9,025 nt of DNA from an uncultured Endomicrobiia bacterium (lineage in GTDB: Bacteria; Elusimicrobiota; Endomicrobiia; Endomicrobiales; Endomicrobiaceae): NCBI GenBank assembly GCA_905236115.1, contig CAJOOL010000002.1:1-9025 (forward strand), in the 5' to 3' direction. The position numbers and the translations under genes were made by a program. Under the pieces are notes generated by a model. That model saw only the letters and a list, made by a program, of their open reading frames with translations, was not told the DNA's origin and made no database searches. Positions 1 through 6,406 of the stretch are shown here, piece by piece (the stretch's first letter is position 1; each line of letters begins with the position of its first letter).

Positions 1-94
1 GTTCCGCTTGAAGCGGTTCAACCGCCTCTTTATAGGCAAAATCTGCTTCGGGCTTTACTCATTCATAATTAATCAGTGTTTCCTTAATTGGCAT
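1..94 (-). pseudogene. Possible broken 5' end of a leftward gene (in-frame TGA)
   Basis: Reading the minus strand from an ATG at 94-92 gives MPIKETLINYE, then a TGA at 61-59, then VKPEADFAYKEAVEPLQAE to the window edge in the same frame. The part after the stop has protein-like composition (acidic, alanine-rich, helical), but it contains no ATG, GTG or TTG from which to restart. No ribosome binding site precedes the ATG. It could be the start of a pseudogene, a gene with a sequencing error, or chance. Plus-strand frame 2 is also open from the edge to a TAA at 119-121, so the 3' end of a rightward gene is an alternative. Too little is visible to decide. Confidence 0.2.
4..25. repeat. Alternating tandem palindrome CCGC-TTGAA-GCGG-TTCAA-CCGC
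   Basis: The blocks CCGC, GCGG and CCGC are separated by TTGAA and TTCAA, so 4-16 and 13-25 are two mutually exclusive small hairpins sharing the central GCGG. No T-tract follows, so this is not an obvious terminator. It may only reflect the codons of the possible minus-strand reading frame described for 1-94. It lies at the window edge, so its context is unknown. Confidence 0.35.
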
Positions 95-114
95 TTTCTT
101 AAAAATTCTATAAA
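88..114 (+). promoter_or_regulatory. Weak candidate promoter for the YvlD-like gene
   Basis: TTGGCA at 88-93 and TATAAA at 109-114 match sigma70 -35 and -10 hexamers, but the spacer is only 15 bp, shorter than the optimum. Transcription would start around 121, just before the AGGAG at 125-129. No better candidate is visible between the edge and the gene. Confidence 0.3.
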
Positions 115-135
115 AAATTAAAAAAGGAGTTTTTT

Positions 136-486
136 ATGTTAAAGGCAGTATTAAGCTGGGTTGTGTCGGCAATTATTATTATGTTGACGGCGTATTTTGT
201 TCCGGGGATTTCTGTAGCGGGATTTTGGACAGCGTTGCTTGTTGTGGCGGTTATAACGTTAATAAACATTTTTATAAGACCGTTTATTATGTATATTTCT
301 TTGCCTATTAATATTATAACTTTAGGTTTATTTACTTTGGTTATAAATGCACTTTTGTTTATGCTCACCGCGAAAATCGTTTCAGGTTTTTCCGTAGACG
401 GTTTTTGGCCGGCATTGGCAGGCTCGGTAATTGTTGCTCTTTTTGTAGTTCCTTTAACTATCGCAACCGCCAAGAAGAGAAGATAG
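136..486 (+). CDS. YvlD/phage-holin-4_2 family four-helix membrane protein
   Basis: A 116-residue, almost wholly hydrophobic protein with four predicted membrane segments (about 5-22, 29-50, 56-79 and 89-110) and a basic tail (KKRR). The segment RPFIMYISLPINIITLGLF and the following VINALL fit the PF04020 family ('phage holin 4_2', e.g. Bacillus YvlD), and the length is typical. An internal duplication is visible: VPGISVAGFWTAL (22-34) and VSGFSVDGFWPAL (82-94) are 60 residues apart, so each half is a two-helix unit. Family members sit in the inner membrane; despite the name most are chromosomal, not lytic holins, and their role is poorly known (some are in envelope-stress operons). The start is fixed by AGGAG at 125-129, six bases before ATG. 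The gene converges on the antiporter with only 15 bases between stop codons. No phage genes are nearby. Confidence 0.85.
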   Translation: MLKAVLSWVVSAIIIMLTAYFVPGISVAGFWTALLVVAVITLINIFIRPFIMYISLPINIITLGLFTLVINALLFMLTAKIVSGFSVDGFWPALAGSVIVALFVVPLTIATAKKRR

Positions 487-501
487 AAACGGCGGACAGT
501 G

Positions 502-2211
502 TCAAACCAGCTCTTCATAAATCTTATTCAGTTCGGCTTCCACTTCCGTATTCCCGAAACTTTTAAGAATGATTTTTGAAAGAGCCAGTGCCACAGACCC
601 TTCGCCGGAACAAACTATCAAATCGGAATCTTTTCTGAAATTTTGTGCCTGTTTAAGATAGGCGGTATTTATCAAAATTTTTATTCTTGAATTTAAGGAT
701 TTTACCACTTCTATAATATCTTTTGCAGGTGCAACAGGCGTGGATATTACAAAAGATTCCGCGGTCTTTATCCCTGCCGATAAAAGAATTTCTCTTTGGG
801 AAGCATCCCCGTGTACCGCAAACAGCCCTTCGGTTTTGGCTTTCTTTATTTCCCGCACGGTATCAATATTCATTTCTATTACTATCACATTAATTTTTTC
901 TTTCAGCAAAATATTTGACACCGTTCTGCCCACGGGGCCGTAGCCGACAATAATAATATGACGAACATCTTTTGTTAACTTTTCTATTTCGTTATCTATT
1001 GTGTAATCTGTTTTCAATATTCCTTTTTTTGTTAAATATTTTAATACGGGTTCTATACAGCGGTAAACCAAGGTATTAAAAGTTATTGTAACTATTGAAA
1101 CAAATATTATTGCGTTGTAGGCTTGCTGCGGAATTAAATTATATGATACGGCAACCGATGCCAGCACGAAAGAAAATTCTCCTATCTGTCCTAATGCCGC
1201 TGCGATATGGATTGCTTTTTTCATGGGTTGCTTTAAGAATAAAACCACCAATGTTGCAACAACGGGTTTTACCAAAATAACAACCGCAAAAGTTATTACA
1301 ATAAGCTGCCATGAAGCTGCTACGGAAGAAATATTAAAAAGCATTCCCACCGAAACAAAAAATAAAACCGTAAAAACATCACTGATTGGAAGAGCTTCCG
1401 AAGTGGCTCTGGCACTGAAATCGGATTGTCCCACAACCATCCCCGCAAGAAATGCTCCCAACGCCATTGAGGCACCGAAAAGTTGTGCGGCACCGACGGC
1501 AATTCCCAAAGCGATAACAAGAACGGACAAAGTGAAAAGTTCTCTGCTGCCGGTTTTTGCAATGTATCTTAAAAGTATCGGTATAACTTTCTGCCCGATA
1601 ACCAGTGCAAAAATTATTAAGAAAATAAGTTTCAATAAAGTAAGAAAAAACGTTACGGCAATATTTCCGCCGGACGAAGTTTTGTCAAAAAATACCGGCA
1701 TAAGAACAAGAACCAAAATAGTAAAAATATCTTCCATTATCAGCCAGCCTATTGCAGCGTGTCCAGTAGCCGTATGCAAAAGCCTGTTATCCGATAATAC
1801 CCTTGTCAGAACCACCGTACTTGCCACCGAAAGAGATATGCCGAATATTATTCCCGATACCCATGACCATCCTAAAAAATGAACCAACACTGCCGAAATT
1901 AAAGTGCTTATTATTATCTGAGAAGCTGCACCCAGTATTGCTATTTTTTTAACGGCAAGCAAATCCGAAAGTTTAAAATGCAGTCCAACGCCGAACATTA
2001 AAAGAATAATGCCTATTTCGGCAAACTGCTGAGTTACATTAATATCGGCGACAATTCCGGGAGAATAAGGACTGACCAAAACACCGGCTGTAAGGTATCC
2101 TGTCAAAGGCGATAATTTTATTTTCTGTGCAATGAAACCGAAAATTAAAGCGATAGTTAAAGCACTTGTAAAAGTAAACAACAGCCCTATACTGCCGACA
2201 TCGTGTACCAT
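502..2211 (-). CDS. KefB/YbaL-like monovalent cation:proton antiporter (CPA2) with RCK/TrkA-N domain
   Basis: 569 residues. Residues 8-395 form a CPA2-type Na+/H+ exchanger domain of about a dozen membrane helices, with family-typical stretches such as LSPLTGYLTAGVLVSP (33-48), MED at 159-161 in the transport core, FFVSVGMLF (284-292) and GQIGEFSFVLA (341-351). After a linker, 417-540 is a TrkA-N/RCK Rossmann domain with the GYGPVG dinucleotide loop (423-428) and an acidic residue after the second strand (IEMN, 445-448). Such proteins exchange K+ or Na+ for H+ across the inner membrane, gated by NAD(H) or other nucleotides. The N-terminus MVHDVGSIGLL matches family starts, supporting the ATG at 2211; AGGA at 2223-2226 lies 11 bases upstream. 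The start overlaps the hepT-like gene by 25 bp. No separate promoter is seen, so expression probably depends on the mntA promoter. The exact ion cannot be read from sequence. Confidence 0.9.
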   Translation of the reverse strand: MVHDVGSIGLLFTFTSALTIALIFGFIAQKIKLSPLTGYLTAGVLVSPYSPGIVADINVTQQFAEIGIILLMFGVGLHFKLSDLLAVKKIAILGAASQIIISTLISAVLVHFLGWSWVSGIIFGISLSVASTVVLTRVLSDNRLLHTATGHAAIGWLIMEDIFTILVLVLMPVFFDKTSSGGNIAVTFFLTLLKLIFLIIFALVIGQKVIPILLRYIAKTGSRELFTLSVLVIALGIAVGAAQLFGASMALGAFLAGMVVGQSDFSARATSEALPISDVFTVLFFVSVGMLFNISSVAASWQLIVITFAVVILVKPVVATLVVLFLKQPMKKAIHIAAALGQIGEFSFVLASVAVSYNLIPQQAYNAIIFVSIVTITFNTLVYRCIEPVLKYLTKKGILKTDYTIDNEIEKLTKDVRHIIIVGYGPVGRTVSNILLKEKINVIVIEMNIDTVREIKKAKTEGLFAVHGDASQREILLSAGIKTAESFVISTPVAPAKDIIEVVKSLNSRIKILINTAYLKQAQNFRKDSDLIVCSGEGSVALALSKIILKSFGNTEVEAELNKIYEELV

Positions 2212-2486
2212 AATTTTTTATTTCCTATGATTTCAGTTCCATAATAATTATGTACCAAAACATCCCTCATTCCGGCCATTTCTTTCCATGGTATATCAGG
2301 ATATTTTTCTCTAATAGAATTCGGTATTTTTTTTACGGCTTCGCCTATGATTGATAATGCTCTTGTAACAGCATACTGAGTTTTTATATCAACAAAAAAC
2401 TGATTATAATTCATGTCTTTTGTAAATTCTTTTATATATTTACAAGAATCAATAATGTCTTGGAAATAATCAGTATATATTCTCAT
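2187..2486 (-). CDS. hepT: HepT-like toxin (DUF86/HEPN), C-terminus altered or truncated
   Basis: A 99-residue protein of the PF01934 HepT-like family. Family features are in order: IGEAVKKIP (47-55), IREKYPDIPWKEMAGMRD (58-75), and the RX4HXY motif R74-H79-Y81 in RDVLVHNYY. In characterised MntA/HepT pairs HepT is a HEPN RNase-type toxin and the Tyr of this motif is the site where MntA attaches AMP. The motif is complete, so the catalytic core may be intact. The family usually continues past HxYYG with a further helix (a 'DLEIVW...LP' type segment). Here the sequence after YYGTEI reads IGNKKLWYTMSAV, which is encoded by the antiporter's ribosome-binding region and first codons in another frame. 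The usual last 15-25 residues are therefore missing. The start ATG overlaps the upstream mntA-like stop (ATGA), indicating translational coupling. Confidence 0.85.
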   Translation of the reverse strand: MRIYTDYFQDIIDSCKYIKEFTKDMNYNQFFVDIKTQYAVTRALSIIGEAVKKIPNSIREKYPDIPWKEMAGMRDVLVHNYYGTEIIGNKKLWYTMSAV

Positions 2487-2773
2487 ACATATACCACTTC
2501 TTTTAAAATTTGTTTACCGATATTCTTTTTAAGAGCAGACTTCATAACTAAATCTATTTTTTTGCCTGTCTCTTTACTTAGTTTGTTTACAAGTTTCAGA
2601 TATTTCAGAAGAGATATTGATTTACTGAATTCAACCAAAATATCTATGTCGCTGTTTTTCCTTTGTTTATTGGTGGAGTAAGAACCGAACAAACCTAAAG
2701 TTTTTATCCCGTACTCTTTAGATAATATTTGTTTCTTCTGTCTTAAAAATTCCAATATCTCTTCTCTGTTCAT
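2483..2773 (-). CDS. mntA: MntA-like minimal nucleotidyltransferase antitoxin
   Basis: A 96-residue minimal nucleotidyltransferase (COG1669/PF01909 type). The motif GSX10DXD is complete: G30-S31, ten residues, D42-I-D44. The third acidic residue is D74 in KKIDLV. In characterised MntA/HepT systems this enzyme transfers AMP from ATP to the toxin tyrosine and so neutralises it. Its partner gene follows directly with a 4-bp ATGA overlap. I chose the ATG at 2773 over a TTG at 2788, because a near-consensus -10 box (2780-2785) lies between them and the TTG would be upstream of the transcription start. There is no Shine-Dalgarno before the ATG, so the mRNA is probably leaderless. Confidence 0.88.
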   Translation of the reverse strand: MNREEILEFLRQKKQILSKEYGIKTLGLFGSYSTNKQRKNSDIDILVEFSKSISLLKYLKLVNKLSKETGKKIDLVMKSALKKNIGKQILKEVVYV

Positions 2774-2779
2774 AATGTG

Positions 2780-2808
2780 ATTATACAATATTCTTGTTTA
2801 TTTGCCAA
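2780..2808 (-). promoter_or_regulatory. Near-consensus sigma70 promoter for mntA-hepT-antiporter, leaderless
   Basis: On the minus strand TTGGCA (2808-2803) is followed by exactly 17 bp and a perfect TATAAT (2785-2780). The mntA ATG begins six bases after the -10 box, at the expected transcription start itself. The promoter lies in the 73-bp gap after the permease stop. No terminator hairpin is visible in this gap, so read-through from the glyA operon is also possible. Confidence 0.75.
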
Positions 2809-2846
2809 CACACACAAGTTGAAAAATTTGAAAAGAAAAAAATGAT

Positions 2847-4253
2847 TTAGTGAGATAACAAAAGAGTCGTTAAAAATAATGCAACTATAACCCAAGTTGC
2901 AAATTTCACTTCTTTAATTTTGCCCAGACAAACATTTATTACAGCATAAGACAATAAGCCGAAAGCTATACCGTTGGATACATTGCAAGTATAAGGCATC
3001 ATACAGATTGTCAAAAATGCAGGAAGAGTATTTTCAATATTATTCCAATCTATATTTTTTACGGACGGTATCATCAAAACACCTATGTATATCAATGCGG
3101 ACGATGCGGCACATCCCGGAATAAACTGTGCGACAGGACTGAGAAATGCCGCAATGAAGAAAAATATTCCGACGAAAACCGCCGTTAAGCCTGTCTTTCC
3201 CCCTTCGGCAATACCTGCTGCCGATTCCACATACGTTGTAACCGTTGACACACCCATAACGGCACCGGCCATTGTGGAAAAAGAACTTGCTTTCATTGCC
3301 TTATTTATGTCGGGGATATTGTTGTTTTTTAAAAGTTTTCCATAATCGCAGACAGCCTGCAGCGAGCCGATATTGTCAAAAACATTTACCAAACAAAATG
3401 AAATCGTCGTGGTTATTACCGTTAAAACGAAATTGATAAAACCGTATTTTGCAATATATCCACTGAAATCAAAACCTGCCGTAAAAGCCTTGAAAAAAGA
3501 ATAATCAAAAAATTCTTTTAAAGAAGTTACGGGGTTTAAGGCTGCGGTATTTATTTCTTTATGCAAATCCGGAACGAACCATACAACAGAATAATATAAA
3601 AATACTCCGGATAGAATTCCGCATAAAATACTTCCTTTTATTTTCTTCTTGATCAAAATAACAATAACAAACAGGCTGAATAATGTAATGAATGCGGAAA
3701 AAATTTGTTGAAAAGATGTATGCAGAATATTAAATGAATTTAAGGATAAACCCGTTGCTTCATCGGGAACGATTATTCCGGAATTGCGAAGCCCCAGAAG
3801 CGTCATAAAAAGCCCGATACCTGCAGGAATGGAAAAGCGGATACTGTCGGGAACAGCTTCATATATCTTTTTTATTCCGCCGGTAAGAGTTAATATTAAA
3901 AAAATCAAGCCCTCAAAAAAAATTATCAAAAGTGCATTTTCGTAAGAAAAGCCCGAAGCAATACAGACCGTATAAACGAAGAAAGCATTCAGCCCCATTC
4001 CGCCGGCTAATGCAATCGGAAGCCTTGCAATAAAGCCCATCAGCATACAGCCGACAACCGCAGATAAAGCTGTGCCTATGTAAACAGCACCAAAAGGAAG
4101 ACCGAGAATATTTTCGCCGTTTCCGAAAGGGTTAGTGTATATGCCGGCGTTAAGTATCAATATGTATATCATTGAACAAAACGTAACGAGAGCTGCAATA
4201 AATTCCTGTTTTACACTCGTTCCGTTTTCTTTCAGTTTAAAATATTTTTCCAC
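2847..4253 (-). CDS. NCS2-family purine permease (AzgA/PbuG-like)
   Basis: A 468-residue polytopic transporter of the COG2252 AzgA/PbuG branch, which imports adenine, guanine or hypoxanthine by proton symport in the inner membrane. Signatures, numbered from the chosen start: FKLKENGTSVKQEFIA near the N-terminus, GMGLNAFFVYT (85-95), NVFDNIGSL with D293, STVTTYVESAAGIAEGGKTG with E343 (acidic positions implicated in purine binding in AzgA-type carriers), and PYTCNVSNGIAFG near the end. The frame is open to a GTG at 4316, which would add 21 residues rich in His/Lys/Arg. I prefer the GTG at 4253 because family members start close to EKYFKLKENG, the 4316 start has no ribosome binding site, and the extension lies in an inverted repeat. 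It is third in the glyA-nudix-permease unit. Substrate choice among purines is not readable from sequence. Confidence 0.88.
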   Translation of the reverse strand: MEKYFKLKENGTSVKQEFIAALVTFCSMIYILILNAGIYTNPFGNGENILGLPFGAVYIGTALSAVVGCMLMGFIARLPIALAGGMGLNAFFVYTVCIASGFSYENALLIIFFEGLIFLILTLTGGIKKIYEAVPDSIRFSIPAGIGLFMTLLGLRNSGIIVPDEATGLSLNSFNILHTSFQQIFSAFITLFSLFVIVILIKKKIKGSILCGILSGVFLYYSVVWFVPDLHKEINTAALNPVTSLKEFFDYSFFKAFTAGFDFSGYIAKYGFINFVLTVITTTISFCLVNVFDNIGSLQAVCDYGKLLKNNNIPDINKAMKASSFSTMAGAVMGVSTVTTYVESAAGIAEGGKTGLTAVFVGIFFFIAAFLSPVAQFIPGCAASSALIYIGVLMIPSVKNIDWNNIENTLPAFLTICMMPYTCNVSNGIAFGLLSYAVINVCLGKIKEVKFATWVIVALFLTTLLLSH

Positions 4254-4290
4254 AAGTTTTTCTCTCGTTAGATGTCTGTTCTGAGGATAT

Positions 4291-4321
4291 ATTTTGTGGT
4301 GCTTCCGTGCCGGCACAAAAT
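4291..4321 (-). promoter_or_regulatory. Inverted repeat between the Nudix stop and the permease start
   Basis: ATTTTGTG (4291-4298) and CACAAAAT (4314-4321) are perfect 8-bp arms around a 15-base loop; the right arm overlaps a 10-bp palindrome GTGCCGGCAC (4307-4316). The hairpin begins at the last base of the Nudix stop codon. No T-run follows on the minus strand, so it is not a classical terminator. It could stabilise an mRNA end, attenuate, or bind a regulator. Purine-riboswitch core sequences are not visible. Confidence 0.5.
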
Positions 4322-4866
4322 TATAATTTCGGCAATGTATTTTTCAGATAAAGCAGTGCTATCACTGTCTTGGCGTCTTTTATTTTTCCGCTTTTTATCA
4401 TTTCAAATGCCTGCTTAAAAGGAATAATTATTTTTTCTATAAATTCGTCTTCGTCGGGGTGCGTTTCGCCTGCGGTTAAATCTTCGGCGGTGTAAATATG
4501 CAGTTCTTCATTTGAAAATGCCGTAGACGGAAAAAACGAAATAAGTTTTTTTATTTTTTTTGCGGTGTAACCTGTTTCTTCTTTCAGCTCTCTTTTGACA
4601 CAGGCAAGAAGAGATTCTTTTTTGTTTCTGTCCAGTTTGCCCGCAGGTATTTCATAAGTTATTTTGTCTACGGGATAGCGGTACTGACGGACAAAAACAA
4701 TATCCGTCTTATTTACGAAAGGAACCACTGCTACCGCTCCGGGGTGGTCAATATATTCACGTCCGGCTGTTTGGCCGTTTGGAAGAACAACTTCGTCATT
4801 GCAGAAATTCACCGCACGGCCTTTGTATATTTTATTTTTTTTGTAAACTTTTTCTTTCAGTTTCAT
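4321..4866 (-). CDS. Nudix hydrolase, ADP-ribose pyrophosphatase type
   Basis: 181 residues, the usual length for bacterial ADP-ribose pyrophosphatases (NudF-like), which split ADP-ribose into AMP and ribose 5-phosphate. HPGAVAVVPF (41-50) and VRQYRYPVDKITYEIPAGKLD (59-79) are typical of this subfamily. The Nudix box follows (76-100) and ends in the complete REL-KEETGY part (R92, E93, E96, E97) that binds Mg2+. FFPSTAFSNEELHIYTAEDL (111-130) corresponds to the family's substrate-proximal loop. One oddity: seven residues instead of five separate the box Gly (G76) from the first Glu (E84). The ATG at 4866 fits family starts; an upstream TTG at 4911 inside glyA is unlikely. The ATG is 20 bases after the glyA stop, with GGGA upstream, so co-transcription is likely. 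The actual nucleotide-sugar substrate is uncertain. Confidence 0.88.
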   Translation of the reverse strand: MKLKEKVYKKNKIYKGRAVNFCNDEVVLPNGQTAGREYIDHPGAVAVVPFVNKTDIVFVRQYRYPVDKITYEIPAGKLDRNKKESLLACVKRELKEETGYTAKKIKKLISFFPSTAFSNEELHIYTAEDLTAGETHPDEDEFIEKIIIPFKQAFEMIKSGKIKDAKTVIALLYLKNTLPKL

Positions 4867-4886
4867 AATTTTATTTTCCCGCTGTT

Positions 4887-6122
4887 CTAATATACCGGGA
4901 ACTGTTTGCAAAGCTCCGTAACTTCCTTTTTAACTTCGGCAATCACTTGTTCGTTATTGATATTTTTCAATACTTTCACTATCCAGTTTGCAATCTTGGT
5001 AACTTCTGCTTCTTTCATTCCTCTGGTGGTAATTGCAGGGGTACCGATTCTGATACCGGAAGCAATCATCGGCTTGGCAGGGTCGTAAGGAATGGTATTT
5101 TTGTTGGCGGTAATGCCTGCTTTCTCAAGGGTAATTTGAGCATCTTTACCGGAAACGTTCAACGGTCTTAAATCTACCAAAAACATATGACAGTCAGTCC
5201 CACCGGAAACAATTCTCAAGCCGCTTTCAGCCAAAACTTTTGCAAAAACTTTTGCATTTGCAGCAACCTGTTTTTGATATTCTTTGAAAGACGGCTCTAA
5301 AGCTTCTTTAAATGCTACGGCTTTACCTGCTATAACGTGCATTAAAGGTCCGCCCTGAACGCCCGGAAAAACGGCAGAGTTGATTTTCTTTGCGAGGTCT
5401 TCTCGGTTGGTCATTATTATACCGCCTCTGGGACCTCTTAAAGTTTTATGTGTGGTGGTGGTAACTATATCGGCATAGTTTATCGGCGACGGGTAAATGC
5501 CTGCGGCGACAAGACCTGCATAATGGGCAATATCCGCCATAAAAAAAGCTCCGACGGAATCGGCAATTTTTCTTATTCTTTCCCAATCCCAAACTCTGGA
5601 ATATGCACTGGCACCGGTAACAATCATTTTCGGTTTATGCTCTTGTGCGAGCTTTTCCATTAAATCATAATCAATAAGTTCGGTATCTTTGTTGACGGTG
5701 TAAGGAACTATTTTAAAATATTTTCCGGAGAAATTCATTGCGTGCCCGTGGGAGAGGTGTCCGCCGTGATCAAGGCTCATACCCATTACGGTATCGCCAG
5801 GCTGAAGCAGTGCCAAAAATACTGCCATATTTGCCTGAGCACCGGAATGAGGCTGAACGTTTACGAACTGACAACCGAAAAGTTTTTTGGCTCTTTCAAT
5901 TGCCAAAGTTTCTATTTTATCAACAAACTCACAGCCGCCGTAATATCTTCTTCCGGGGTAACCCTCGGCATATTTATTTGTAAGGACGGAACCTTGAGCC
6001 TGCATAACGGCTTTGGATGTGTGGTTTTCCGAGGCGATAAGTTCAATATTCAGTTCCTGTCTTTGATGTTCCTGTTCAATAATTTCTGCAACTTCCGTAT
6101 CAACTTTTTTTAAGTCTTCCAT
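4887..6122 (-). CDS. glyA: Serine hydroxymethyltransferase (PLP-dependent)
   Basis: A 411-residue enzyme that interconverts serine and glycine while loading one-carbon units onto tetrahydrofolate; cytosolic dimer or tetramer. Nearly the whole chain aligns from memory with E. coli GlyA: LIASEN (28-33), [22 protein letters not shown] (47-68), [10 protein letters not shown] (89-98), [12 protein letters not shown] (197-208), [15 protein letters not shown] (220-234) with the PLP-binding lysine K226, [23 protein letters not shown] (252-274), and [14 protein letters not shown] (355-368) with the carboxylate-binding R358. The length is normal and no key residue is missing. GGGAG at 6129-6133, six bases before the ATG, fixes the start. 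It is the first gene of the leftward unit with the Nudix hydrolase and purine permease; the one-carbon/purine link is consistent with that company. Confidence 0.97.
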   Translation of the reverse strand: MEDLKKVDTEVAEIIEQEHQRQELNIELIASENHTSKAVMQAQGSVLTNKYAEGYPGRRYYGGCEFVDKIETLAIERAKKLFGCQFVNVQPHSGAQANMAVFLALLQPGDTVMGMSLDHGGHLSHGHAMNFSGKYFKIVPYTVNKDTELIDYDLMEKLAQEHKPKMIVTGASAYSRVWDWERIRKIADSVGAFFMADIAHYAGLVAAGIYPSPINYADIVTTTTHKTLRGPRGGIIMTNREDLAKKINSAVFPGVQGGPLMHVIAGKAVAFKEALEPSFKEYQKQVAANAKVFAKVLAESGLRIVSGGTDCHMFLVDLRPLNVSGKDAQITLEKAGITANKNTIPYDPAKPMIASGIRIGTPAITTRGMKEAEVTKIANWIVKVLKNINNEQVIAEVKKEVTELCKQFPVY

Positions 6123-6155
6123 TTTTAACTCCCGATATAAAAATTTTAAAAAAGT

Positions 6156-6194
6156 ATTATACCATATTAAGTTGAAAAGTTGAAGAGTTGAGAA
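6156..6194 (-). promoter_or_regulatory. Extended -10 promoter of glyA with three 8-bp repeats over the -35 region
   Basis: On the minus strand TGGTATAAT (6164-6156) is a perfect TATAAT with an extended TGn. The -35 region has no good TTGACA (best TTCAAC at 17 bp). It is instead occupied by three direct 8-bp repeats, on the plus strand GTTGAAAA (6171-6178), GTTGAAGA (6179-6186) and GTTGAGAA (6187-6194). Transcription should start near 6149, leaving a leader of about 27 bases. A regulator site or a DNA-bending tract is possible. Confidence 0.7.
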
Positions 6195-6278
6195 CGGCAG
6201 GCGAAATGCTCTGCACGGGATGTGCCCGGTTTGAAATAAAAACAGTATGAAAAATTAGAGAATTGGAAGTAAAGATAG
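6195..6278. other. Non-coding stretch between the glyA and glycosyltransferase promoters
   Basis: No gene is seen in either direction. The first third is GC-richer than its surroundings and contains two small inverted repeats: GCAG/CTGC (6197-6200 and 6211-6214) and CGGG/CCCG (6216-6219 and 6225-6228). The rest is AT-rich and featureless. Confidence 0.5.
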
Positions 6279-6307
6279 TTGTATTGGATAAAAATATTTT
6301 ATATAAT
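6279..6307 (+). promoter_or_regulatory. Candidate promoter for the glycosyltransferase-like gene
   Basis: TTGTAT (6279-6284), a 17-bp spacer and a perfect TATAAT (6302-6307). The -35 box matches the consensus only in TTG. Transcription would start near 6314, giving a leader of about 93 bases that includes the two 20-bp tandem repeats. Confidence 0.45.
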
Positions 6308-6340
6308 CAATCGGCATTTCCTTTATGATTTTTTTGACCG

Positions 6341-6380
6341 AATTTTTGTATTATAACACAAAAATTTGTATTCTAACAGA
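6341..6380 (+). repeat. Two tandem 20-bp repeats upstream of the glycosyltransferase-like gene
   Basis: 6341-6360 and 6361-6380 are adjacent 20-bp units identical at 16 positions, sharing a core TTTGTATTnTAACA. The period is close to two DNA helical turns, so both copies face the same side. A second possible promoter is embedded: TTGTAT (6346-6351), 17 bp, TATTCT (6369-6374), with a start near 6381. These may be operator sites, duplicated promoter cores, or both. Confidence 0.55.
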
Positions 6381-6406
6381 AATAAAAAATAAAAGAGAAT
6401 TCCCAA

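Noticed and set aside
136..486. Holin of a prophage
   Set aside because: The family name mentions phage, but no other phage gene is present and members of this family are mostly ordinary chromosomal membrane proteins.
467..495. CCGCC/GGCGG inverted repeat between the convergent genes as a bidirectional terminator
   Set aside because: Only a 5-bp stem with a 19-base loop, partly inside coding sequence, and no T-tract on either side.
1223..1882. 219-codon plus-strand frame inside the antiporter gene
   Set aside because: Antisense shadow of a clearly conserved membrane transporter; composition follows the complementary codons and no ribosome binding site is present.
4254..4316. N-terminal extension of the permease from GTG 4316
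   Set aside because: No ribosome binding site, unusual basic composition, location in an inverted repeat, and family starts match the GTG at 4253. Kept only as an alternative.
4254..4330. Purine riboswitch before the purine permease
   Set aside because: Looked for because of the transporter type; the conserved core sequences are not present and the gap is too short.
4867..4911. N-terminal extension of the Nudix gene from TTG 4911
   Set aside because: It overlaps the end of glyA; the ATG at 4866 matches family starts and has GGGA upstream.
5742..6113. Plus-strand frames antisense to glyA
   Set aside because: glyA is unambiguous and covers the whole stretch; the frames show no independent features.
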